Source: Dysosmobacter segnis (GTDB taxonomy: Bacteria > Bacillota > Clostridia > Oscillospirales > Oscillospiraceae). From it: DNA of 43,964 nucleotides. The stretch lies in the NCBI RefSeq assembly GCF_014297285.1, contig NZ_JACOQI010000023.1, forward strand, positions 1 through 43,964, given 5' to 3'. The position numbers were made by a program, and so were the translations under genes. Shown piece after piece: positions 24,826 to 34,152 of this stretch (its first letter is position 1; every line of letters starts with the position of its first letter). Under the pieces are notes generated by a model. The model saw only the letters and a program-made list of their open reading frames with translations, was not told the origin of the DNA and made no database searches.

Positions 24826-27800
24826 TCAGTTTTCGTACCGGGTCCAGTCCGGGTTCGCATTGAGGTCGGTCCAGGTCTCATAGCTGCCGGCCTTGCGCCT
24901 GTAATCGTGGGAGTTGGTAGCCTCCTGAATGGCCAGATAGAACCAATCGCCGGGGCCGCAATCCGGCCAGACGTTCATGCCGGGCAGCAGATCGCTGGGG
25001 TCCTCCGGGACCCGATTCAGCATCCGGTTGATCATGGTCACGGCCTGGGCGCGGGTGATATAGGCGTCAGGGCGGAAGGTGCCGTCCTGGAAGCCGCTGA
25101 TCCAGCCCAACTCTGCCGCCCGCTCGATATACGCCTTGGCCCAATGGCCCTCGATGTCGGAGAAGGTGCGGCTGCCGTTGCTCTTGCCGGTGTCGAACCG
25201 AGCGCAGATAGCGGCAAACTGGGCCCGGGTGATGGGATCTCCGGGGCCGAAGGCTGCGGCATCATAGCCCCGGACAATGTCCAGTCCCGTCATGGTGGAG
25301 ATGGCGGTGTTGGCCCAGTGACCGTCCGGTACGTCGGTGTAGGTGCAGCCGGTCAGCAGGTTGGCATCACGGACGGAGTCCTTCAGCAGGCGGAAGAAGA
25401 TGGTGGCCACGCCTGCCCGCGTCATGCTGTCATTGGGACGGACTGTACCGTCTGGCCCACCGACGATATAGGCATAGTGGTCATCGGTGAACAGCGCAGG
25501 CACTGCGGCCTCGGTATTGTAGACAGTGATCCTGCTGTTTTTGCCTGTATTGGTCGGGTGCTTGCCCCCGCCCAATCGGTAGCCCTCAGGCGGCACGGTC
25601 TCGACCCAGTAGTAATCGCCGCTTTGGGAGACCTCTGCCTGTGTCCAGCCGTACCGGTTGGTCTCGTAGACGCCGAGCCTTGTATCGGATCGGGTCCCGA
25701 CACGCCACAGCTCAAATTTCGCGCCGCTCAGCGGCGTACCGTCCCCGGCATCAAGCTTGGTGAGCCGGAGCGTGTAGCCGGTGTCGTCATCGTCGCCGCT
25801 GCTGTTGCGTGTCCACTGCGCGTACAGATGAATATGGTCTGTCACCGTGATCGAAGAGCCGGGGACATGGTGCGTGCCGCTCCCATCGCGCTGAGTGTTC
25901 CAGCCGACGAAAGAGTGCCCGTCGCGGACGTAGCCGTTTTCGGATACCACGGCCAGATCTCCGAAGATGTAGCTGCGGCTGTCAACCGTTTCGCCGGAGT
26001 CCGCGCCGTTTCTGTGGTAAGTCACGGTATAGGTCTGGGCGGTCATCCTGGTCCGGCAGATGCTGGAGGGGATCACGACAGAGGTGACGGTACTGCCGCT
26101 GGATACTTTGCCGCTGATATGGGCGGCGGTGTTCAGAGATTCACCGGCGGCGAAAGCTGCTGCATCCAGAAGACCGGCGCATTTCAACACCATCTTGACG
26201 GAGGATTTTCCCGCAATCGCGGCTTTCCAACCGGGCAAGGGGGTGCAGGTGACGGTGACCGTATGGCCGGAGACACTGGCCGTGCCGTCGAGGATGCCGT
26301 CACCGTCGAAGGTGTAAAGGCAGTTTCCGCTGTCACCGGTTTTGGCTGCGAGACGGCTGTCCAATTCCACAACAAAGGACATGGCCGGGATATCGGCCGA
26401 TGCCATGTTCAGCATACCGCGCAGGCTGTCCGACATGGTGTAGGTCACGGTATAGGGGACCTCGTAGGGCGCGGCATCAGAGGTCTTCGCAATTTCTGTA
26501 GGGCCTGAGATGCCGACGCTGCCGAAGTCGGTGGTAGGCTGTGCCAGCGCAACCGCGCAGCCGTTCGTATAGCCGTTGGGAAGTGTCAGACGGATGCCGT
26601 CGTCAGTAATTTTTGTGCTGTATACCCTGACCTCCGCGCCGGACACCGGTTTACCGTCCGCACCGGTCTCCTGTACCAGCGCGTAGACCGGAAGTGCTTT
26701 GTTGAAGGTCAGCCCGCCCACTGTCAGCTCGGCCGCGCCGTCCCGCTGCGCCCAGAAGGTGGCGAGGGGAGCGTTCCAGCCGTTCGCATCAGCCTTGCCG
26801 GACAAGGCGGTCACACTCTCTTTGCTGGCGTTGCCCAACTTGATGTCCAAACTGTTCTCCGCGGGGGTGACGGTTGTAGAGTTAATCTGGAAATAGACAT
26901 TCTGATTGTCAAGTTCTGTGTTCTGTGAGATATACAAATAATGATTGCTGCTGCCGTTGCCCTGGTTGCTTATTGTAATATCATTTTCGGTTCCGGTGGA
27001 AGAATCTTTAACATCGGTGGCGTTCATTGTGTTATCACGGATTGTGCCGCCCTGAAGTTCAACTTTGGAATTATTCTTATATTGATAAATTCCGCCGCCG
27101 ACAGTCTGACTGACATTGCCGGATATTTCGCCGCCGTACATCGTGAACGATGTATTACTGCTGATCATAATACCGCCGCCATTTTTCACTGCGGTATTCC
27201 CCTTAACTTCAGCACCTTCGTACATATTTATGACCACTTCACCATGACCCGCGGTCGCAACGCCGCCGCCTCGGCTGCTTGCGTCATTATTGTTGATTTT
27301 ACCATATATATCAACAATTGCATCTCGTTGAATATAGAGGGTTCCATAGAAGACGCTGTTATGATGAATATTGCTGTCAGCGCCAATCAACAGTGTGCCG
27401 AACTTGAACTGTATTGGAGTTTTATTGTTTTTAATGCCAGATATTTCACCGTGAATTGTAATTGTATTGCGGTCTGTACCATAATCATCTTTGTTAACAA
27501 GACTCCAAGTGGGATCTTCGTTCGTTTTGATGCCAGCTGCATCGGAATTGCCGAGGAAGGAGCCGGTGGCCATTTCAAAAACTGCTTTATCAACGAAGAC
27601 CAATACGCCCTCTGTACAATCGGAAATTTTCCCGTTTAAGGTTGCCTTTGCACTGCCGCGCAGGTGAATGGCCGTGCCGTCCTTGCCCTGCCACATAGCG
27701 GGATTGCCGATGATGCCGCTGATCGTGCCGCCGACGCTTACGCTGCCACCGTCCGCGTAGACCGCGCGGCCGTTTACATTTTTAATTTCCGCACCATTTT

Positions 27801-28544
27801 CCATCTCGAAATCGGAACCCTGCAGCCAGACCGCACCGGCGGGGCCGACGGAGCCTGCATCGCCTTTGCTTCGTGTGATCGACGAAGCATCCTCGATCAC
27901 GCTGCCGGGCTCCATCACCAGCTTGGCTTCGCCAGTGGCGCGTACCGCCGACATGCCGCCGAAGTTCCGCAGCACCGCGCCATCACCCAGCGTGATCGTG
28001 GTGGTGACGGTTGCGTTGGAGGCGATGATGGCGTCCTGCACATAAACGAGATTATCGTTGCTGGCAGCGCCGACAGAACCATCACTGACGGCCTGAGCAA
28101 ACACCGTGCCCTCTTTCTTGCCGGCATCGTCAAAAATGATGTTCGTCAGGGTCAGACCGGCGCCCACGCCGCCGGTGGTCTGAACCTCGACCATGGCGGG
28201 GTTGTACCAGCTTCGGGCGTGGTCGCTCTGCGTGGTAAAGCTATTGTCGCGCGTAACAGTGTAAGGGCCGCCCTCGCCGCTGGTGATCGTCAGCGACTTG
28301 CTGTAAAAACGGGCGGCGCCGTCATGGTCAGGTCGCTCATGACGTAGACCGTCGCGCCGTCATCCGCTGCGTCGACCGCCTTGGCCAGCGTGGCGAAGGG
28401 CTTGTCCGCCGAGCCGTCACCGGTCCCATCATTGCCGCTGCTGCTGACATAGACCGCCGTGCCCCCGTCGGCATAGGCCGCTGCCGGAAGGAGTGTGAGA
28501 CACAGCACAAGTGCCATCAGGGATGACAAAATCCTTCGTTTCAT
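24826..28544 (-). pseudogene. Large SLH-anchored beta-helix adhesin, frameshifted near the N-terminus
   Basis: About 1239 codons. The start is ATG 28544 with signal peptide MKRRILSSLMALVLCLTLLPAAAYA, then a PMP/pectate-lyase-like start (VYVSSSGNDGTGDGSADKPFATLAKAVDAA). The frame breaks within the GC run 28311-28320: one missing base (or two extra) moves it to the long frame that runs to 24826. That frame has Gly-rich beta-helix repeats (GGGIMISSNTSFTMYGGEISGN), an InlB-type B repeat (FVGWNTQRDGSG...LYAQW), a SpaA/Cna-B type domain (LTKLDAGDGTPLSGAKFELW), and three SLH domains ending FSDIEGHWAKAYIERAAELG. It should attach to wall polymers and display a long adhesive fibre. Without the shift it is a normal gene; error or phase variation cannot be told apart here. 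Confidence 0.82.
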
Positions 28545-28724
28545 AGGTTTTTTTCCTCCCTTAAATGTAGGAATATAGAAGAAGTTCAGCCATGGGTTTG
28601 TCCCGGCTGAATTTATACCGCGGCGGTGCTGCCGCCCTTGAAGCGGAAGTGAATTGTTTGGCAGTGATGACCAAAATCCGTCAAAATGCAAAATAAATGC
28701 GAGGGGGGGACTGGCTATCTGTGT

Positions 28725-28753
28725 ATTTTACCATGCGCGAACATGAAACACAA
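28725..28753 (-). promoter_or_regulatory. Promoter of the SLH adhesin gene
   Basis: Minus strand: TTGTGT (28753-28748), 17 bp, TAAAAT (28730-28725). It leaves a 5' leader of about 170 bases before ATG 28544, with SD GGGAGG near the start. The leader has G/C-rich self-complementary runs but no class I can name. Confidence 0.7.
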
Positions 28754-28936
28754 GGCGTTTGCAGAGTTGACAGACAGAGTTTGCGCTAAGTGAGCGTTAA
28801 GAAATTGATGATCCGCTGCGGAACCGGGGGGGGGTGCCTCCTTACCTATATAGGATACGGGCTGAAAGAGGAAAAAAACAAGCGAACGCGCTCGAATGAC
28901 CATGCCAGATTTTCGGCACAAACCGTGCCAAAATTG

Positions 28937-28965
28937 TTGGCTCGTGCGGATAGCTGTCATATAAT
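28937..28965 (+). promoter_or_regulatory. Promoter of the small HTH gene
   Basis: TTGGCT (28937-28942), 17 bp, TATAAT (28960-28965), 25 bp before ATG 28990; divergent from the adhesin promoter. Confidence 0.65.
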
Positions 28966-28989
28966 GGAGAAAAAAGCAGAGAGATCACC

Positions 28990-29226
28990 ATGTTTGTCGA
29001 ACGATTTGACGCACTGACGAATATTGCGGAACTTTCCAACAGCCAGCTGGGACGGGAGATCAGCATGAATCCCTCCCGCATCGGACGGCTGCGCTCCGGT
29101 GCACGGCCTCTGCCGAAGCACCACGAGTTTCTGCCCGGGATGTGCGCTTATCTGGCAGCGCACCTACCTTGCGGGAATGATCCGGTGAGAAACCGCACAG
29201 CGGGGCAGAACTGTCCGATTCCGTAA
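28990..29226 (+). CDS. Small helix-turn-helix protein (possibly truncated)
   Basis: 78 residues: MFVERFDALTNIAELSNSQLG, then NPSRIGRLRSGARPLPKHHEFLPGMCAYLAAHL. The central SNSQLGREISMNPSRIGRLRSG fits an HTH of the lambda-repressor type. The C-terminus after residue 58 shows no structure I recognise, and similar Clostridia regulators are often longer, so this may be a remnant. It has its own promoter and a strong terminator, and is divergent from the adhesin gene, which it might regulate. The Shine-Dalgarno is weak. Confidence 0.55.
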   Translation: MFVERFDALTNIAELSNSQLGREISMNPSRIGRLRSGARPLPKHHEFLPGMCAYLAAHLPCGNDPVRNRTAGQNCPIP

Positions 29227-29231
29227 TAGAT

Positions 29232-29287
29232 AAAACCCCCGGATACCTTGCTCCCCTGACAGGGAGGATAAGGTATCCGGGGGTTTT
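29232..29287. terminator. Bidirectional terminator, 18-bp stem
   Basis: AAAACCCCCGGATACCTT (29232-29249) is fully complementary to 29270-29287, with A and T tracts at both ends and a partly paired 20-base loop. It serves the HTH gene and the convergent MBL gene. Confidence 0.85.
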
Positions 29288-29318
29288 TATTCCTGGGTTT
29301 GCGGGCTCTGCATGGCGG

Positions 29319-30218
29319 TCAACTCTCTTTTCTGCCTGCGGATGTCCTTGCGAAAGAGGGCGTCTGCCATACCAAGCCTGCGCCGGTAGGCAGATAGGCG
29401 GGCACTGTTTGGGCAAAGACTTCCAGACCCATGGGGCCGGTGCAGTGACAGACACCGGCACAGGTGATGGAGCTGTGCCGGAAATAGTCTGCCGTCCGGG
29501 CAATGCGTTCCGGGTCCGGGGGTACCAGGTGGGTACCGCCGAAAACGGCCTGGATGGGCCGCTCCGGGAAGCGCCGTTCCACCGTGGAGAGAATGCTGCG
29601 GATGCCGTTGTGGGCGCATCCGGTGAGCACCACCAGCCCTGCTGGGGTATCCACCACACAGACCTGCTCCTCCGGGAAGGTATCCAGCACCAGGCGGCCG
29701 TCCGGCCCCTCCATCACGGAGGAGGGATGGACCGCTTCCTCTGGTCCGGGGACGGGGAAATTCCCCAGGAGATACACATGCGGAGCGATCTGCATGCAGT
29801 CATCTGCCAGACAGCGGAAGCCGGTCAGCCCCTGCTGGAAGAACCAGGATGCCTCCATGGGCGGGCCTACCAGCTCCAGCATCTGGGAATAGGTTTCCTG
29901 CTGAGGCGGGTCGCACCGGTGATCCCACCACTTCCGGATGAAAAAGCCGCTATGGGCATAAATGGGTACGTCCGGCGGAAGGAGCTCCGCCAGGCGCAGA
30001 AAACCACCGCAGTGATCACGGTGGTTGTGGCTGAACGCCACGGCAGTGACCCGCCGGAGGTCGATACCCAGCTTCTCCGCGTTCCGCAGGCAGGCGTCCC
30101 GTTCCCCGGCGTCGAACAGCAGGCGGGTATCTCCTTCCTCCAGGTAGACGGACAGGCCGAATTCCCCCTCAAGGCCGGGGTACAGAACGGCGTTTTCTGA
30201 TAAGACAGTCAGCTTCAT
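29319..30218 (-). CDS. MBL-fold metallo-hydrolase
   Basis: 299 residues. Metal motif SHNHRDHCGGF (H-x-H-x-D-H), then a later ligand set GCAHNGIRSIL and GVCHCTG. The layout, with GCAHNGI, matches the MBL group annotated as 7,8-dihydropterin-6-methyl synthase-like hydrolases, of uncertain substrate. It lies downstream of the ABC importer operon behind a terminator, so is probably separate or low-level read-through. It is convergent with the small HTH gene. Confidence 0.82.
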   Translation of the reverse strand: MKLTVLSENAVLYPGLEGEFGLSVYLEEGDTRLLFDAGERDACLRNAEKLGIDLRRVTAVAFSHNHRDHCGGFLRLAELLPPDVPIYAHSGFFIRKWWDHRCDPPQQETYSQMLELVGPPMEASWFFQQGLTGFRCLADDCMQIAPHVYLLGNFPVPGPEEAVHPSSVMEGPDGRLVLDTFPEEQVCVVDTPAGLVVLTGCAHNGIRSILSTVERRFPERPIQAVFGGTHLVPPDPERIARTADYFRHSSITCAGVCHCTGPMGLEVFAQTVPAYLPTGAGLVWQTPSFARTSAGRKES

Positions 30219-30250
30219 GGCAGGCTTTTCTCCTTGTCAGTTGTTTAAAA

Positions 30251-30284
30251 AAACGGAGGAAACGCCGGGGCGTCTCCTCCGTTT
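30251..30284 (-). terminator. Terminator of the ABC importer operon
   Basis: AAACGGAGGA pairs with TCCTCCGTTT and continues through ACGCC/GGCGT, with a run of seven T on the minus strand. Confidence 0.85.
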
Positions 30285-30301
30285 CTGCAGATGCGTGGGG
30301 A

Positions 30302-31417
30302 TTACTGAACGGCAACAGTGCGCTGGAAGGTATCGATCCAGGCTTCCTTGTTGGCGGTGATGTAGGCCTCGTCAAATTCCTTCAGGGCGTTCATGGATTC
30401 GTCGCCGAAGGCCAGATAGGTCTTCAGAGAATCGTCCATGGTGGCGTTCTTGTTCACGGGGGCCTCGTTCATGACCTCAGCGATCTTGTCCTGGGTGTCC
30501 TTGCTGATGAGGTATTCCACAAACAGCTGGGCCAGCTCAGGGTTCTTGCAGTTCTTCACCACGTTGGCGGTAGCGGGAGCGGAGAAGGAACCCTCGGCGG
30601 CGTCCACCCAGACCATGTTCAGGCCGCTGTCGGTCAGGCTGGGCATATTGATGTCCATGAACACGGCGATGTTGGCCTCACCGGTGGTGAAGGCGTTGAC
30701 AACGTCGGAAGAGGTGGAATACCACAGATCGATGTTGTCCTTCTTCTCCTGCATCAGCTCCATGGCGGGGGTCACATCCTCCTGGCTGCCGCCCATGGCC
30801 TCGGCCATAGCCACCAGCATGTAGGGGCCGGCGGTGGAGGTCATGTCGGGCAGAGCCACCATGTGCGCATACTGGTCATCAAACAGACCCTCGTAGGAGG
30901 TGGGGGCGGGCAGACCGGCCTTCTCCAGAGCGTCGGCATTGTACATGATGCCGTAGCGGCACAGGGAGTAGCAGGGGCCGTAGCCGTCGGCGTTGACAGC
31001 GATGTCATACAGATCGCCGATGCTGGTGACGATGTTGGTGTCGATCTTTTCAAACAGGCCTGCCTCATTGCCGGTCTGGGCAAAGCTCTTGGTCAGCAGG
31101 GCCACATCGGCGGTGGGATCGTTCTGCTCAGCCATCAGCTTGTTGAGACGGTCGCCGTTGCCGCTGGTGGGGTCCACCACGATGGTGCAGTTGTACTTGG
31201 ACTCAAAGTCGGCGGCCAAGGTCTTGAGACCGGCCTCGGCCCAGCCCCAGGTAGCAACGACCAGCTCGGCGCCGCCGAAATCCTGAGTATCGCCAGCTGC
31301 TTCGCCGTTTCCGGCGTTATCGGCGGGAGCTTCCTCCTGCTTGCTGCCGCCGCAGGCGGCCAGGCTCAGGGTCATGACCAGAGCCAGCATCAGTGTAAAA
31401 ATGCGCTTGCTTTTCAT
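30302..31417 (-). CDS. Extracellular solute-binding lipoprotein of a PotD-like ABC importer
   Basis: 371 residues with a lipoprotein signal (MKSKRIFTLMLALVMTLSLAACGGS) and a charged linker. The bilobed type II periplasmic-binding fold starts AELVVATWGWAEAGLKTLAADFESKYNC, with later YGIMYNADALEKAGLPAPTSYEGL, typical of the spermidine/putrescine and iron-type group. It captures the solute outside the membrane for the permease pair upstream in the operon. The ligand is unknown; the neighbouring deaminase hints at a nitrogenous base or polyamine-like compound. Last gene of the operon. Confidence 0.88.
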   Translation of the reverse strand: MKSKRIFTLMLALVMTLSLAACGGSKQEEAPADNAGNGEAAGDTQDFGGAELVVATWGWAEAGLKTLAADFESKYNCTIVVDPTSGNGDRLNKLMAEQNDPTADVALLTKSFAQTGNEAGLFEKIDTNIVTSIGDLYDIAVNADGYGPCYSLCRYGIMYNADALEKAGLPAPTSYEGLFDDQYAHMVALPDMTSTAGPYMLVAMAEAMGGSQEDVTPAMELMQEKKDNIDLWYSTSSDVVNAFTTGEANIAVFMDINMPSLTDSGLNMVWVDAAEGSFSAPATANVVKNCKNPELAQLFVEYLISKDTQDKIAEVMNEAPVNKNATMDDSLKTYLAFGDESMNALKEFDEAYITANKEAWIDTFQRTVAVQ

Positions 31418-31438
31418 TTTGTTTACATCCTCCAGATT

Positions 31439-32506
31439 TTATTTGATGTCTTTATATACACAGAAATGCTGGGCGGGGAAGTGAAGCAGAACTTCACTGC
31501 CCTCCTGCACGTCCGCATATTCGTGGATAGCGGGATATACCATTTCCTCAAAACAGCCGGAGACCTCCAGCCGGGTGGTATGACCCTTGTAGGTGGCACT
31601 TTTGACGGTGCCCCGGACAGTATTGACACCTTCCTGCTCCGCAGTCCGGATGTTTTCGGAGCGGATGGCCAGAATGCAGGCATCCCCCTCAGTCAGCTCC
31701 TGGGCGGCCTCTGCCGGGACCTGGAGCGTGTGAGCACCGCAGCGGATCAGGCGCATATCTCCCTCTGCTCCGGCGGCGATGCCGTGAAGAAAGGTGGAAA
31801 AGCCCATAAAGTCTGCAATAAAGGGAGAGGCGGGCCTGTCAAAGACCTCCTGGGGCTTGCCGATCTGCAAAATGTGGCCGGCATTCATGACGATGACCCG
31901 GTCTGCCAAGGAGACGGCCTCCTCATGATCGTGGGTCACGATGATGGTGGTGATGCCCAGCTCCTTCTGGATGCGCTTGATCTCCACCTGCATCTCTACC
32001 CGGAGCTTGGCGTCCAGGTTGGAGAGGGGCTCATCCAGCAGCAGAATGGAGGGACGGGTCACCAGAGCCCGGGCCAGGGCCACCCGCTGCTGCTGACCGC
32101 CGGAGAGCTGCCGGGGATAACGCTTGTCCATGCCGGTAAGCTTTACCAGAGCGAGCATGTGCTCCACCCGCTCACGGATCTCGTTTTTGGGCAGCTTCTG
32201 GAGCTTCAGACCAAAGGCCACGTTTTCAAAAACCGTCATGTGGGGGAACAGCGCGTAATTCTGGAAGAAAATGCCGATATTGCGGCGGTAGGGGGGGATA
32301 GTGGAAACGTTTTTGCCGTCCACCAGGATCTGTCCGGCGGTGGGTTCAGTAAAGCCGGCGATCATGCGCAGTGTGGTGGTCTTGCCGCAGCCGCTGCCGC
32401 CCAGCAGGGCGATCATCTCGCCTTCGGCAGCCTTCAGGTTCATGGAATCCACCGCAGTGAACTCGCCGAATCGCTTGGTCAGTCCCTGTAATTCCAAAGT
32501 AGCCAT
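31439..32506 (-). CDS. PotA-like ABC importer ATPase
   Basis: 355 residues: N-terminal ATPase with LLGGSGCGKTTTLRMIAGF, Q-loop FQNYALFPHMTVFENVAFGL, signature LSGGQQQRVALARAL, Walker B LLLDEPLSNLD, and a C-terminal TOBE domain. It drives uptake through the two permeases. The group includes polyamine, iron and thiamine importers, so the name reflects family only. 21 bp separates it from the binding-protein gene. Confidence 0.93.
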   Translation of the reverse strand: MATLELQGLTKRFGEFTAVDSMNLKAAEGEMIALLGGSGCGKTTTLRMIAGFTEPTAGQILVDGKNVSTIPPYRRNIGIFFQNYALFPHMTVFENVAFGLKLQKLPKNEIRERVEHMLALVKLTGMDKRYPRQLSGGQQQRVALARALVTRPSILLLDEPLSNLDAKLRVEMQVEIKRIQKELGITTIIVTHDHEEAVSLADRVIVMNAGHILQIGKPQEVFDRPASPFIADFMGFSTFLHGIAAGAEGDMRLIRCGAHTLQVPAEAAQELTEGDACILAIRSENIRTAEQEGVNTVRGTVKSATYKGHTTRLEVSGCFEEMVYPAIHEYADVQEGSEVLLHFPAQHFCVYKDIK

Positions 32507-32525
32507 AGTTTACACCTTTCCGTTC

Positions 32526-33320
32526 TCACTTAACAAACATGTCCAACCCTACAAACTTCTCCATCAGTACGATCAGAACCAGAGATGCCAAGATCAGCAG
32601 TGTGGAGATGGCGGCCAGAGTGGGGTCGAAGGTCAGCTCCATATAGTTCATGATGCGGATGGGCAGGGTGATGAACCTCGGGGTGGAGAGCAGGCTGCTC
32701 AGGGCCACCTCGTCAAAGGAATACAAAAAAGCCAGCAGCGCACCGGCCATGATGCCGGGCCGGGCCAAGGGAATGGTGATCTTGAAGAACACCTGAATAG
32801 GGGTGGCTCCCATGGAGGTAGCCGCATCCTCCAGCGTCCAGTTGAACACATGGAGTACAGACACCGTGTTCCGCACGATGTAGGGCAGAATGATAATGAG
32901 ATGGCCGATGAAAATGCGCAGCATACCGGGGACACCGCCGATCTGGCTGTAGACCTGCAGCAGGACAAAGGCGAAGGCCACACTGGGCACATACATGGGA
33001 GAGGTGTAGTAGTTCAGCAGAGCGTCCTTGCCCTTAAAGCTGTACCGGCAGACGGATAGGGCCGCCGTGACGCCCAGCAGAATATCCGCCGCTGTGGCCA
33101 GAATACCGATTTTCAGGCTGTTCACCAGACCATCCATAAAGTGGGTGGAGGAACCGAAAATATTGGCGTACCATTTCAGGGAGAAGCCCTGGGGCGGGAA
33201 GGTGATGAGGGCTGTGGGCGTGAAGGAGGCGATGACGATCACCACCAGAGGCGCCAGCAGGAACAGCATCACCAGAATGGCAAAGATCCGGCAGGGCAGA
33301 TTCACATCTTTTTCGCGCAT
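32526..33320 (-). CDS. PotC-like ABC importer permease
   Basis: 264 residues, six membrane segments. The binding-protein-dependent transport EAA-like loop is visible in LEDAATSMGATPIQVFFKITIPLARPGIMAG, where the ATPase couples. The N-terminus is MREKDVNLPCRIFAILVMLFLLAPLVVIVIASF. It forms half of the channel with the next gene, 2 bp away. Confidence 0.92.
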   Translation of the reverse strand: MREKDVNLPCRIFAILVMLFLLAPLVVIVIASFTPTALITFPPQGFSLKWYANIFGSSTHFMDGLVNSLKIGILATAADILLGVTAALSVCRYSFKGKDALLNYYTSPMYVPSVAFAFVLLQVYSQIGGVPGMLRIFIGHLIIILPYIVRNTVSVLHVFNWTLEDAATSMGATPIQVFFKITIPLARPGIMAGALLAFLYSFDEVALSSLLSTPRFITLPIRIMNYMELTFDPTLAAISTLLILASLVLIVLMEKFVGLDMFVK

Positions 33321-33321
33321 A

Positions 33322-34152
33322 TCACTTTCCTCCTCCCATACGTTTCATATATCCGGAGGTGCACAGCACCACCGCGATCTGCACCAGCAGGATCACTGCC
33401 AGCAGAATATAGCTGATGGCGGAGGCCGCACCCCAGTCAAAATTCACATTGATCTCCTGGACCACCATGGTGGCCATCATCCGGAACTTGGAGCCACCCA
33501 GCAGTTTGGGCGTCACGTAAGAGGTCATGCTCATAGTGAACACCAGAACGCAGCCGGAGATAATGCCCGGCAGGCTCAGGGGGAATACCACCTTGGAAAA
33601 GGTCTGCAGAGGAGAGGCGCCCAAGCTGTAGGCCGCGTACTCCACGTTAGGGTCAATGCTCTGGAGCACACCCACCAGAGAGAGGACCATATAGGGCACC
33701 AGCAGGTGGATCATACCGATGATGACCGCCGTCTCCGTGTTCAGGATTTTCAGAGGGGTGGAGATGAGCCCCAAGGACTGGAGCAGCTGGTTCAAAAGGC
33801 CGTTGGTGCCCAGAATGACCATCCAGCCGTAGGAACGGACCACGGCGCTGACCAAAAAGGGAAACAGGATCACGATCATCATGACCTGCTTCATACGGGA
33901 CTTGGTCCGGGCCATGTAGAAGGCCGTAGGATAGCCCAGCACCAGAGAGATGGCGGTGGACACCAGGGACACCCGGAGGGTGACCCAGAGGATGTTGCGG
34001 TAAAAGGGATCTCCGAAGAAATCCACAAAATCGGAAAAGCCGTTTTCATGCAGGGTGTGGACCAGAATGTAGACCATCGGTGCCACGAAGAAAAACAGCA
34101 GGGTCAATACGGTGGGCAGTGCCAGCAGCAGTGCACGGTGTTTACGTTCCAT
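33322..34152 (-). CDS. PotB-like ABC importer permease
   Basis: 276 residues with six membrane segments and the coupling loop YSLGASPLQTFSKVVFPLSLPGIISG. The first helix is LLLALPTVLTLLFFFVAPMVYILVH. It overlaps the end of the deaminase gene by 11 bp and is 2 bp from the potC-like gene, so deaminase and importer are one transcription unit. Confidence 0.92.
   Translation of the reverse strand: MERKHRALLLALPTVLTLLFFFVAPMVYILVHTLHENGFSDFVDFFGDPFYRNILWVTLRVSLVSTAISLVLGYPTAFYMARTKSRMKQVMMIVILFPFLVSAVVRSYGWMVILGTNGLLNQLLQSLGLISTPLKILNTETAVIIGMIHLLVPYMVLSLVGVLQSIDPNVEYAAYSLGASPLQTFSKVVFPLSLPGIISGCVLVFTMSMTSYVTPKLLGGSKFRMMATMVVQEINVNFDWGAASAISYILLAVILLVQIAVVLCTSGYMKRMGGGK

Noticed and set aside
24766..26508. 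Plus-strand 580-codon frame opposite the adhesin
   Set aside because: An antisense shadow of the SLH/InlB repeats; no initiation signal or fold.
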